From Pseudomonadota bacterium (GTDB lineage: Bacteria > Myxococcota_A > UBA796 > GCA-2862545): a stretch of 64,000 nt of DNA. The DNA lies in NCBI GenBank assembly GCA_023954855.1, contig JAGSGY010000001.1:1-64000 (forward strand). The letters run 5' to 3'. A model generated the notes under the pieces. The model saw only the letters and a program-made list of their open reading frames with translations, had not been told where the DNA came from and did not search any database. This document shows positions 19,870-27,724 of this stretch, piece after piece. The translations under genes and the position numbers were made by a program. Every line of letters starts with the position of its first letter. The stretch's first letter is position 1.

Positions 19870-21399
19870 CTAGGACGGATCGCGCAGGCCGATCACCGTC
19901 GTGCCTGCGATGATCATGTCGTTGAGGTCGACGTGAACCAGCGTATCGGCCCGCTCAAGCTGCGAGGCGTTCTGGCGCAGCACGTAGGTCGGGCACCGCG
20001 CATGCAGCGGGGAGACCTGGACACCACCGCCCACCATCTGCACCGCCGCCTGGCGACGTCCGGCGAGGGCACGGTCAAGGGTGAAGCCGCCGGCACGAGC
20101 GCGAGCAGCTCGGGCACCGGAGCACCAGCGAATGTTGTCCTGACCGCGGCGATCCGGGAACGCCAAGCCGGGATGGTTCGGCTCACGACCGAGCTCTGCG
20201 GTCTGGCCTGCGGTCACGCCGAGACGCATCTCGGTGTCGGCAATCATCAGTCCGGCGTAGCCCATGCCTGCACCGCGGAACTCGATCGAGCCACTCGGCG
20301 TGGAGACCGCCATGCGGTCGGTCAAGCGAATCGACTCGCCAGAAGCGAGACCGCGACCGGCTGCGGACACGCCAGGAGACAGCGCTTGCAGGCGAGCTCC
20401 GTCAGCAGTGACCTCGACGCGCACGATGGAGCGATCCGAGCGGTTCACCCAGCGCCGATCCGGCAGCAGGTCGTAGCTGTAGCTGGAGACGACATCGGAA
20501 AGTGGCACGGCAGGCAGCGCCAAACCGCAGATGACCAACTCGAGATCGGCCTGCGTACCCACGTCGAGGACGATGGTGTCGGAGCCACTCGAGCGGGTGA
20601 CCGCCTTGAGGGTCTCTTGAATCGCGAATTCAATCGCGTCGGGCTCACCAATCACGAGGCCGCGGCCGGAGCTCGTCCAGGCCTGTCGGTCGCTCGGAGC
20701 GATGTTGTAAGTCGAAAGCCAGAGCGACGCGGGGTCGAGCACGGGAAGCGTGTCGATGGCTTGCTCGAGCGCCGGACTTCCGGGCGTGAAGCCTTCGAGA
20801 AGGATCACCGGGTCGGGCGGAAGAAGCGGCGGACGTGCGCCGCGCCGAAGGCGAACGAGGTTGCCGACCTTGGCCGCAGAGGACACACGCTCGGGCAGCC
20901 AGCAACGATGCTTGGGAACCGAACGGAACGCCTGCTGCTCGCCGGGGATCCCCTTGAGCGCGAAGCGACCGACCTCCTCCCACGGGATCTCGGCCTCGTT
21001 CATGCACACCTTGGTGCCGAGGCCAAACCAGATCTCGCCAGCCGGGGTCTTCGAGAGAATTCGCGCAGCCAGGTTGACCGACTCGCCGAACGCATCGCCG
21101 GCGATCTCTTCGACGTCGCCGGTGGTCATCGCCAGGCGGATCGAGATGCCGCCTTGCTCGCTCACGTGGTGCTGCACATCGAGCGCCGCACGCAGGCCGT
21201 CAGTGGCCGAGGTGAACAGGCACATGAAGGAGTCGCCGAGGTTCTTCACCACGCGCCCACCGCGTGCTTCGACGATCGGTGTCACGAGCGCTTCGTGCTC
21301 TTCGAGGATGCGCCGCAGCCCCTCGCGATCCGAGCGGCTGACCTTGGCGGTGTAGTTCGCGAGGTCTGTGAAGACGACTGTACGAGTGACGGTGCTCAA
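19870..21399 (-). CDS. Class III nucleotidyl cyclase with FHA-like C-terminal domain
   Basis: A 509-residue protein. Residues 1-160 form a class III adenylate/guanylate cyclase domain that appears catalytically complete: metal-binding Asp12 (VVFTDLANYT) and Asp56 (NLGDSF), base-selecting Lys52, and transition-state Asn109 and Arg113 (ESVNLAARI). Residues about 195-385 have no known domain for me. The last 110 residues look like a divergent FHA fold: LGREPNHPGLAFPDR, then VQVSPLHARCPTYVLRQ, then AGTTVIGL. FHA domains bind phosphothreonine, and two PP2C phosphatases are elsewhere in the window. The start is TTG with GGAG about 10 bases upstream. Confidence 0.82.
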   Translation of the reverse strand: MSTVTRTVVFTDLANYTAKVSRSDREGLRRILEEHEALVTPIVEARGGRVVKNLGDSFMCLFTSATDGLRAALDVQHHVSEQGGISIRLAMTTGDVEEIAGDAFGESVNLAARILSKTPAGEIWFGLGTKVCMNEAEIPWEEVGRFALKGIPGEQQAFRSVPKHRCWLPERVSSAAKVGNLVRLRRGARPPLLPPDPVILLEGFTPGSPALEQAIDTLPVLDPASLWLSTYNIAPSDRQAWTSSGRGLVIGEPDAIEFAIQETLKAVTRSSGSDTIVLDVGTQADLELVICGLALPAVPLSDVVSSYSYDLLPDRRWVNRSDRSIVRVEVTADGARLQALSPGVSAAGRGLASGESIRLTDRMAVSTPSGSIEFRGAGMGYAGLMIADTEMRLGVTAGQTAELGREPNHPGLAFPDRRGQDNIRWCSGARAARARAGGFTLDRALAGRRQAAVQMVGGGVQVSPLHARCPTYVLRQNASQLERADTLVHVDLNDMIIAGTTVIGLRDPS

Positions 21400-21589
21400 A
21401 CGCGCTCCGCTGCCCTGGGTCCTAGGGCGATGGCCGCAGGCTACCGCGGAGGAACGTCAACGTCGAGTGGCACCTTTCCGCGCTCGGCACAGCCCACCGG
21501 AGACCCGCACGCAGGGCCCCCCAATGGGACATGTCACTGTCGGTTTCGGCCTCACCCCGAGGCGAGTTACCGGGGCGTCCGGAGGCCCC
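21400..21589. promoter_or_regulatory. Divergent promoter region between the cyclase gene and pdxJ
   Basis: These 190 bases separate two divergent starts. A GGAGG ribosome binding site at 21581-21585 serves pdxJ with a short four-base gap. I see no clear promoter pair, long repeat or RNA structure in the remainder. Confidence 0.35.
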
Positions 21590-22327
21590 ATGGCACGTCC
21601 CCTACTCTCCGTAAACATCAACAAGTACGCCCTGCTGCGCAACTCGCGCGGACGCGACGTTCCCAACCTGTTGTGGGCGGTGGACACCTGCCTCGCAGCC
21701 GGGGCTCACGGCATCACCGTGCACCCGCGCCGCGACGAACGTCACATTCGGTTGCGGGACGTCCCCGAGATTGCGGCGCACTTGCGCAAACGTCATCCCG
21801 GCGTCGAGTTGAACGTGGAGTGCGAGAATCACCCACAGCTGATCGAGCTCGTGCTGGAAGTGCTCCCGGCCCAGTGCACCCTGGTTCCCGTCACGCCCGG
21901 CGAGATCACGAGCGATCACGGATGGCGGCCCGCCGAAGACGCGGAGCTTCTCGCCCCGAATCTCGAGTCCCTTCGCAAAGCGGGCGTTCGCAGCTCAGGC
22001 TTTCTCGACTGCGACCCGGAGCTTGCCGCAGGCATGGCTGAGGTCGGCTTTGACCGCGTCGAGCTCTACACCGGTCCCTTTGCCTGGGCGCACGGCACGG
22101 CAGATGGCGAGCGAGAGACGGCACTTCTTCGCGACACGGCCACAGCGGCCGCTGCGCTGGGGCTTGGCGTGAACGCGGGCCACGACCTCGACCGCCACAA
22201 CCTCGGCGCCATTGCAGATGTCGAAGGTCTGCTCGAGGTGAGCATCGGCCATGCGCAGATCTGCCGCGCACTCGAAGTCGGCACGCACCAAAGCATCGGA
22301 GAGCTACTCAGCGCACTTGGATGGTGA
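21590..22327 (+). CDS. pdxJ: Pyridoxine 5'-phosphate synthase PdxJ
   Basis: A 245-residue TIM-barrel enzyme that condenses deoxyxylulose 5-phosphate with aminoacetone 3-phosphate to make pyridoxine 5'-phosphate (vitamin B6). Family motifs are present: SVNINKYALLRNSRG, GAHGITVHPRRDERHI, LNVECE with the catalytic Glu, and VNAGHDLDRHNL with a conserved His near the C-terminus. The N-terminal NINK form replaces NIDH of the E. coli enzyme and matches the Bacteroidota-like PdxJ subgroup. The 3' end overlaps the convergent sfsA gene by 20 bases. Confidence 0.94.
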   Translation: MARPLLSVNINKYALLRNSRGRDVPNLLWAVDTCLAAGAHGITVHPRRDERHIRLRDVPEIAAHLRKRHPGVELNVECENHPQLIELVLEVLPAQCTLVPVTPGEITSDHGWRPAEDAELLAPNLESLRKAGVRSSGFLDCDPELAAGMAEVGFDRVELYTGPFAWAHGTADGERETALLRDTATAAAALGLGVNAGHDLDRHNLGAIADVEGLLEVSIGHAQICRALEVGTHQSIGELLSALGW

Positions 22328-23021
22328 GGTCGACCGGAACGGGACCCCCAAGGGCAAGCTCTGTCTCGCCGACCAGGCCGCGGTACGCGATGACCTCGAC
22401 GCCTTTGGCCACCGCATCGCGCAGTGCTGCGGCGTACGCCGGGTCGATGTGGTCCGCGGGCCTCAGTACGGATGGGCCACTGCGACCGACGTGAAAGAAG
22501 AGAATCGCTCGATCTCCGGCAGCGACGCGCTCTGCGAGCTCTCTTGCGTGCTTCGCCCCCCGGCTCGTGACGGCGTCGGGGAAGTAGCCCACGTCGCCAT
22601 CGACCAGGGTCGCGTTCTTCACCTCGAGCCAGGTGACGCCAACCCCTTCTTCAAGACGGAAGTCGAAGCGACTGCCTCCGTCGACCGCGCGCTGCTCCGG
22701 CTGAATGCGCGTGGCGCGAACCTCGGTAATCTGGTCGTTCGCCAGGGCCGCTCCGACCACCGCATTCGGACGACCGGTGTGCACCAGGACCCACCCGTCC
22801 TCCATCTCGACCTGCTCGAGCGTCCACGCCAGCTTGCGTTTCGGGTTGTCGCTGAACGACACGCGGCACCGCGCCCCTTCTCGCCAACACGAGGTCATCC
22901 GCCCGGGGTTCGGGCAGTGCACGGTCAGCTCGGTGCCATCGGCAAAACGAACGTCCGCGAGAAAGCGCTTGTAGCGCCTGAGAATGACCGCCTCGGTCAG
23001 TGGAGGCAGCACCACGCTCAC
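22308..23021 (-). CDS. sfsA: SfsA family protein (sugar fermentation stimulation homologue)
   Basis: A 237-residue protein close to the 234 residues of E. coli SfsA. An OB-like N-terminus (FLADVRFADGTELTVHCPNPG) is followed by a nuclease-like core with WLEVKNATLV and YFPDAVTSRGAKHARELAE. SfsA proteins are linked to sugar use and nucleic-acid binding, but the biochemical role is unsettled. The GTG start overlaps the TGA of the upstream RlmI-type gene (GTGA), which decides this start over a much longer upstream reading. The gene tail overlaps pdxJ by 20 bases. Confidence 0.9.
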   Translation of the reverse strand: MSVVLPPLTEAVILRRYKRFLADVRFADGTELTVHCPNPGRMTSCWREGARCRVSFSDNPKRKLAWTLEQVEMEDGWVLVHTGRPNAVVGAALANDQITEVRATRIQPEQRAVDGGSRFDFRLEEGVGVTWLEVKNATLVDGDVGYFPDAVTSRGAKHARELAERVAAGDRAILFFHVGRSGPSVLRPADHIDPAYAAALRDAVAKGVEVIAYRGLVGETELALGGPVPVDLTIQVR

Positions 23022-24202
23022 AGAACGCGCCAAATCTGGACCTTGAGGTAGCGGCCCTCGGGAAAGCTCGCGAGCGCGGGAAAATCGGAGGCCTGTCCCA
23101 TCGCACGCAACAGCTGGGCGTCTCGGCCAGCCTTTTTCAGACCCGAGAGAATCCAGCCGGTGAACTCCCGCGGCGACACGTCTCCCTTGTTCGACGCGGC
23201 AATCAGCCAGCCACCAGGCTCCATGACCCGGGCACTGGCCGCCACCAGCCGGGGATAGTCCTTCTGCGCGGACCACATTCCAACGTCGGAGTGGCTAAAG
23301 GACGGCGGGTCCAGCACCACCACGTCGAAGCTGCGCTTCTGTCGACGAAACCGGTCGAGGGCCTTGAAGGTGTCGAGGGCGAGAAACTCGTGCGGCGACA
23401 CATCGAGTTCGTTGGCGACGAAGTTGTCTTCGGCCCGGTCCAGGTATTTCTCGGACAGATCGACAGTGACGACCTCGCAGGCCCCACCCAGGGCCGCAGC
23501 CACAGAGAAGGCTCCAGTGTAGGCGAAGGTGTTGAGCACGCTTCGACCGCCCCAGAACGGCTCCATCCACGCGCGAACCTCCCGCATGTCCGCATAAAGG
23601 CCAACGTCTGGACCGTCGGCGGGAAGCACGCGAATCGCCATGCCCCGCTCGGTGACTCGAACGGGCCCGACTGGGGCATTGCCTGCAATCAGGCCGGGCT
23701 TCGGGCTGAAGTTCTTCGCGTTTCGTTCGTCGCGTGGGTCCGGCCGATAACAGAGGTAGACGCCTCGCGGGTTGCGGCGCTCCTCGAGCCAGGCCACCAG
23801 ATCACGGAGCAGGAAGGAAACCGCCGGCGAGTCGAGAATGACCACCGCGTAGTGCCCCCACCAGTCCACGCGAAGCCCAGGCAAGCCGTCGTTCTCGCCA
23901 TGGACAAGCCGAAAACCGTCCGTCTCTGGCTCGACCACGACATCACGTAGCTGCTGGGCGCGATCCAAGCGCTCCCAGAGCCAGGCGCGGTCGAGTGGCC
24001 CGTCGTCGTGGCGAAACACACGCGCAGCCAGAAAGCCCACGTCGCCGACGCCCATGCCGAGCACCTTGCCAGACGCGCTGCGGATCTTGACCTTCTGGCC
24101 CACCTTCGGCTTCTTGCCGACGACTTCTTTTGGGTAGACCCATGGGAAGCCCTGGCCCAGCCAGCGTTCGGAGTAGCCATTCACTCGAATTTCGCCGCTC
24201 AC
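23018..24202 (-). CDS. RlmI-type 23S rRNA (cytosine-C5) methyltransferase
   Basis: A 394-residue SAM-dependent methyltransferase. It begins with a PUA-type RNA-binding domain (residues about 1-75). Then comes a linking domain with LPGLRVDWWGHYAVV and the Rossmann methyltransferase with SVLNTFAYTGAFSVAAALGG (SAM loop), EVVTVDLSEKYLDRAEDN and the catalytic-site motif VVLDPPSFS. This layout matches RlmI/RlmK-like m5C enzymes acting on 23S rRNA, though the exact target base is not visible. It overlaps the deacylase gene before it and the sfsA gene after it by four bases each, so all three are coupled. Confidence 0.86.
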   Translation of the reverse strand: MSGEIRVNGYSERWLGQGFPWVYPKEVVGKKPKVGQKVKIRSASGKVLGMGVGDVGFLAARVFRHDDGPLDRAWLWERLDRAQQLRDVVVEPETDGFRLVHGENDGLPGLRVDWWGHYAVVILDSPAVSFLLRDLVAWLEERRNPRGVYLCYRPDPRDERNAKNFSPKPGLIAGNAPVGPVRVTERGMAIRVLPADGPDVGLYADMREVRAWMEPFWGGRSVLNTFAYTGAFSVAAALGGACEVVTVDLSEKYLDRAEDNFVANELDVSPHEFLALDTFKALDRFRRQKRSFDVVVLDPPSFSHSDVGMWSAQKDYPRLVAASARVMEPGGWLIAASNKGDVSPREFTGWILSGLKKAGRDAQLLRAMGQASDFPALASFPEGRYLKVQIWRVL

Positions 24203-25176
24203 GCGTCCTCCATGATGCCTACGGTTCCGACCACCTGGCCCGCTTCAATCCAGCACGAGTCCACCCAGCTGACCACCACTCCCGGTGACTGAGCGCGAAC
24301 TTCGTCGAGCGGCTGCCCCGCGAGGTCACGAACCACGCCGAGGACCACGCCCGGCCGGAAGGTGTCGCCCGCGCGAAGCGAAGGCACGAAGACTCCAGCC
24401 CTGCGCGTGCGAGCGGTGGTGCTGCGCCGCCAGTGGCCCTTGGGGCTGTCGACCCGGGTGTCGGACACGACGACGCCGTGCTCGATCAGTCCTAGGCCGC
24501 CAAGCACCCCCCGAAGAGCCTGCTGCATCACCCCCACAGCGTCCCAGTCCACGACGCCTCGCGGACCGGCCTCGATCGTGAGTGCAGGGCGCGCAAAGCG
24601 GTTCACGACGGCACCGGCAAGACTGCGATCGAGCCCGAAGCGTACGTAGAGGTCGTCGGGGTATTCGAGAAGGACCGTCAGGCCTGAGTTCTCTGCCAGT
24701 TCCACGAGTTTTGCGTCGAGGATTCGCCGGGCGTCGCCCTTGAGAGCCACGGCGCGATCGACGATGGAGTACGGGATCGAGCCCGCCGAATCGGTGTGCA
24801 GGTCGACAAGCACGTCGAGGCCCCAGCCATCGAGGGACTGCCAGATCGCGGCCGCCAGGCGCTGGGATGCTGCCCCGCCAGAACCTCCCGGAAACGCCCG
24901 ATTGAGGTCTGCCCCATCGTGGGGAACACGCCGGGTGTTGAGGGCAAGCCCGCGGGGGTTCAGCGACGGGTAGAGCACGACCCGTCCGGCGAGCAGGTTG
25001 TCCTGAAGCCACTTATCGAGCGCGTGCACGGCGACCACACCGCTGGATTCGTCGCCGTGCACGTTGGCGGTGACCACAACCGTGGGCCCACGCTCCTGCG
25101 AGTCGACGACGATGACGGGCAGATGTGCATGGTCATCGCCCATGTCGATCTGAAGCCACTCGGAGGTACGCACCAT
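24199..25176 (-). CDS. Succinylglutamate desuccinylase/aspartoacylase family deacylase
   Basis: A 325-residue M14-type zinc hydrolase. Zinc-binding motifs are VTANVHGDESSG (His and Glu) and VLVDLHTDS (second His), with the arginine/asparagine region NPRGLALNTRRVPHDGADLNR between, as in aspartoacylases. The C-terminal 80 residues form a beta (hammerhead-like) domain. It would remove an acyl group from an amino-acid or peptide substrate; no specific substrate can be read from sequence. The ATG comes two bases after the TcdA-type stop codon, which supports this start. Confidence 0.8.
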   Translation of the reverse strand: MVRTSEWLQIDMGDDHAHLPVIVVDSQERGPTVVVTANVHGDESSGVVAVHALDKWLQDNLLAGRVVLYPSLNPRGLALNTRRVPHDGADLNRAFPGGSGGAASQRLAAAIWQSLDGWGLDVLVDLHTDSAGSIPYSIVDRAVALKGDARRILDAKLVELAENSGLTVLLEYPDDLYVRFGLDRSLAGAVVNRFARPALTIEAGPRGVVDWDAVGVMQQALRGVLGGLGLIEHGVVVSDTRVDSPKGHWRRSTTARTRRAGVFVPSLRAGDTFRPGVVLGVVRDLAGQPLDEVRAQSPGVVVSWVDSCWIEAGQVVGTVGIMEDA

Positions 25177-25178
25177 GC

Positions 25179-26075
25179 TTAGGAGGTCGCCTCGTCGCCC
25201 GACGTCAGGACGCCAGCGGCACGCATCAGCGCTTTCTTCTTCGCCTTTGAGGGCTTTCCGACCGCAGCCTTCATGCGCACGATCTTGCTCGAGAGATCGC
25301 TGCGGACCTCGCGCCCAAGCAGCTCGTTCGCCACGACGCCGGCCATCGTCAGGCCAAAGATCGACGGCATCCAGGCCACCGAACCCTGAATCTGAAGCCG
25401 CTTCTCGCACTGGTGCACGGTGTTCTCACCACGGTTGCTGCAGATGCAGCTGAACTCGGCCTGCGCGAAGGGATCGAGATCATTGGGAGCCTCTTGGGAC
25501 CACACGCAGGGCACCCCCTCCGTGATCCCCTTCTGACGTAGAAGATCGCGCACGATCCGCGCAAAGGGGTCCATGTTGGTCTCGGAGATATCGCTGACCC
25601 GGACCTTGGTGGGATCGAGGCGCCCACCGGCACCCATGGCCGAGATTACGCGCTGCCCCTTCTTCACGCACGTGCTCAGCAGGTGCACCTTCGCGGTCAT
25701 GTTGTCGATGCAGTCGAGCACGAAGTCGTAGGGTTCCTCCCCCAGGATCTCGTCGTGGTTCTGCGCGTTGTAGAAGGTGCGCAGTGCCCGGATCTCCGCC
25801 TTGGGATTGATCGCGGCGGCACGCTCGGCCATCAGGTCGACCTTGGGCTTGCCCACGACCTTGCGGGTCGCGTGAAGCTGCCGGTTCACGTTGGTGACGC
25901 AGACCAGGTCAAAGTCGACCATGGTGACGTGGCCCACGCCGCTACGCACGAGCGCCTCGGCAGCGTAAGAGCCGACACCGCCCAGACCAATGACGCAAAC
26001 GCGCGCGTCCTGAAGGTTCGCGAATCCCTCGCGTCCGACAAGAAGCTCGGTTCGATGAAGTGGATGCATCGCCAT
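25179..26075 (-). CDS. tcdA: ThiF/MoeB-type E1-like enzyme, probable tRNA t6A dehydratase TcdA
   Basis: A 298-residue adenylating enzyme. It has the ATP-binding loop VIGLGGVGSYAAEALVRSGVG, then DFDLVCVTNVNRQLHA, DCIDNMTAKVHLL, and a Cys-rich end (EFSCICSNRGE). The arrangement and the N-terminal RTELLVGREG match TcdA (CsdL), which cyclises t6A37 in tRNA using ATP, rather than MoeB or ThiF. The ATG has AGGAGGG five bases upstream. It is followed by the deacylase gene after two bases, and preceded by the unknown membrane protein gene after 34 bases. Confidence 0.87.
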   Translation of the reverse strand: MAMHPLHRTELLVGREGFANLQDARVCVIGLGGVGSYAAEALVRSGVGHVTMVDFDLVCVTNVNRQLHATRKVVGKPKVDLMAERAAAINPKAEIRALRTFYNAQNHDEILGEEPYDFVLDCIDNMTAKVHLLSTCVKKGQRVISAMGAGGRLDPTKVRVSDISETNMDPFARIVRDLLRQKGITEGVPCVWSQEAPNDLDPFAQAEFSCICSNRGENTVHQCEKRLQIQGSVAWMPSIFGLTMAGVVANELLGREVRSDLSSKIVRMKAAVGKPSKAKKKALMRAAGVLTSGDEATS

Positions 26076-26109
26076 CAGAACCCTCCTGACGCCGCTATCT
26101 AGCGCTCGA

Positions 26110-27183
26110 TCAGCGCTTGGACAAGACCAGTACGCCCACCGTCGCCGCAAGGGCACGAACCAGCAGAGCCGGTGCCGTGTCGAGGGGAACCGGACCGAGG
26201 TCCACGGACTCGATGCGCGGGGCCTCGGTGAGCCCCTTCGGAGGCCCAAACCGCGCGGAGGCAAGGCCGATGCCACCGGCACCTGGAGGGTCCGCATTCC
26301 AGTCGAGGAACTGCACCGCACAATAGGGCGTCAGCCGCTGGGCTTCCGTATCCAGGCGTTCATGCCGGAAGTGCGCATCCATCCAGTCGCGACGTGCCCC
26401 TTCGGACAGCGCTCCCTCGGCGCCCGGCCTGCCCCAGAGCGGTACGCCGAGCGCGACCACCGCAAGAGTCCGGTCTCGCAGACCTGCGTGGTCGCGGAAG
26501 ATGTCGAGTGCGGGAAGACCCTCGTCCCCCTCGAGGACCAGGATGATGCGAGCGTCCGCAGCTTCGGTCAGCGGCTCAACGGTCTCGACCAGGGTCTGCG
26601 CCGAGCAGCACACGCCCGAGAGTTCGCCTTCGAGAGCCTTGGCATGTGCCTCGGAGAGACCCACGCCGACCCATGTCGCCCGGAGCTGGCGACGCAGCGT
26701 GCTCGAGAATGCGGTGTCCCCGCCCGACCAGCCGGCCAGGGCGTCCCAGCTCGCCTCGGGTGCAATCCAGCGCGCCGGATCCCACGCGTCACCGAGTTCA
26801 TTCGGGTCCCCGGCGCGAGCCTCGAAGCCCGCCTCGGACTGCTTGTACATGTAGTCAAGGCGCTCGGGCACCGTGTTGAGCTGCGCAAGCCGCTGGACGA
26901 GACCCAGCTCACCGTCGAGAGCGTCACCCGGTGCCTTGAAGAGCTCAGGTCGCAGGAGCTTCTGCTCGGGAAGGCGCCCGGCGGGATGATAAGGCACGCC
27001 CTCTCGCACCGCGCGCTCCCAGGCCACAGCATCCCCGCCGTCGCTCTCGACCTGACCGAGCAGCAGGGTAGACATGGCGAGCTTGAACAGCCTCTCGCCG
27101 TCGAGGTCGGGAGGACTCGGCACACTCATCCAGCCCGCCGCGACGCCAACGCCAACCGCGAGAGACGCGAGCGCGATGGACAA
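26110..27183 (-). CDS. Unknown exported or membrane-anchored protein
   Basis: A 357-residue protein I do not recognise. A hydrophobic N-terminus (residues 1-19, ending GWMSVP) could be a signal anchor, and the last 20 residues (ALLVRALAATVGVLVLSKR) could be a second membrane helix. Between them is a mostly acidic domain with a strand-rich stretch at about 215-250 (ARIILVLEGDEGLPALDIF, then RTLAVVALGVPLWG). There are two adjacent Cys at about residue 190. Strong G/C at codon third positions on this strand supports it as the real frame over the antisense reading. It follows a possible 44-residue gene by eight bases. Confidence 0.7.
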   Translation of the reverse strand: MSIALASLAVGVGVAAGWMSVPSPPDLDGERLFKLAMSTLLLGQVESDGGDAVAWERAVREGVPYHPAGRLPEQKLLRPELFKAPGDALDGELGLVQRLAQLNTVPERLDYMYKQSEAGFEARAGDPNELGDAWDPARWIAPEASWDALAGWSGGDTAFSSTLRRQLRATWVGVGLSEAHAKALEGELSGVCCSAQTLVETVEPLTEAADARIILVLEGDEGLPALDIFRDHAGLRDRTLAVVALGVPLWGRPGAEGALSEGARRDWMDAHFRHERLDTEAQRLTPYCAVQFLDWNADPPGAGGIGLASARFGPPKGLTEAPRIESVDLGPVPLDTAPALLVRALAATVGVLVLSKR

Positions 27184-27191
27184 CGGGTCGG

Positions 27192-27326
27192 TCAGTGCCG
27201 GTCGTCTCCGGAACGGGGCCGGCGCCGGCGCACGGGCACAGGAACCGGAACCGGCTCTGGAGCTGGCCGGAGCAAACGGTCTAGCGCCGCTGCCCAGTCT
27301 CTCAGCTTGTCCATCAGCCGGTCCAT
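27192..27326 (-). CDS. Possible small protein of 44 residues
   Basis: A short reading frame opening with MDRLMDKLRDW and ending in a Pro-Val repeat followed by an Arg-rich tail (RRRRPRSGDD). A GGGAG element lies about eight bases before the ATG. The stop is eight bases before the start of the unknown membrane protein gene, so it looks like the first gene of that operon. The N-terminal part could form an amphipathic helix. No family is recognised, and the call rests only on position, ribosome binding site and open frame. Confidence 0.42.
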   Translation of the reverse strand: MDRLMDKLRDWAAALDRLLRPAPEPVPVPVPVRRRRPRSGDDRH

Positions 27327-27400
27327 GCCCACTCCCTAAGGGTAATGTACGTCACGCTTTGCTGAACGCCAACCCCCTCGGACAAAGGGAACATCCTTCG

Positions 27401-27724
27401 ATGCTGTGGACCCGCCCCGAGACCGTGTGGAGAGACCGCCTGCTTTCTGCGGTTCTTCCGGAGTCCTCGCCGCTGGACGGTTTTCACGACCGCTTCGAGG
27501 AAGCCGCCCCGGCCATGCTGCGCTGGGGCTTTCGCGCGTCGTTGATTGCCTTGTGGCTGAGTCCGGCGCTCACTGTGCGCAGGTGGACGGTAGCCTCCCA
27601 GCTGAGCGAAAAGCAACTCGACGAGCACTTGCTGCGTTCCCGCGGGTCCTCCAACTATCTGCTTCGCCAATGCGCGACCGTGGTTCAGCTTGTCGCCTGC
27701 TTCGCGTCCTGGGAGCAGCCTTGA
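27401..27724 (+). CDS. Small helical partner of the GMC oxidoreductase
   Basis: A 107-residue, mostly helical protein. The pattern (LLSAVLPESSPLDGFHDRF, then RWGFRASLIALWLSPALT, then SSNYLLRQCATVVQLVACF) resembles the N-terminal region found fused to long-chain fatty alcohol oxidases and the small subunits of membrane dehydrogenases. It has one hydrophobic stretch at about 45-58 that may pack on the flavoprotein or the membrane. AGGGA lies upstream of the ATG. Its TGA overlaps the TTG start of the GMC gene, so the two are translationally coupled and probably form one enzyme. A longer reading back to 27074 crosses another gene and is unlikely. Confidence 0.65.
   Translation: MLWTRPETVWRDRLLSAVLPESSPLDGFHDRFEEAAPAMLRWGFRASLIALWLSPALTVRRWTVASQLSEKQLDEHLLRSRGSSNYLLRQCATVVQLVACFASWEQP

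Noticed and set aside
19645-22041. Open frame of nearly 800 codons on the + strand across the cyclase gene and into pdxJ
   Set aside because: The minus-strand cyclase and plus-strand pdxJ both have full family motifs; this frame is low-complexity, Arg/His-rich and crosses both.
26362-27339. Frame of 325 codons on the + strand opposite the unknown 357-residue protein
   Set aside because: Codon third positions are G/C-rich in the minus frame, and the minus gene fits between same-strand neighbours. The plus protein shows no domain or good ribosome binding site.
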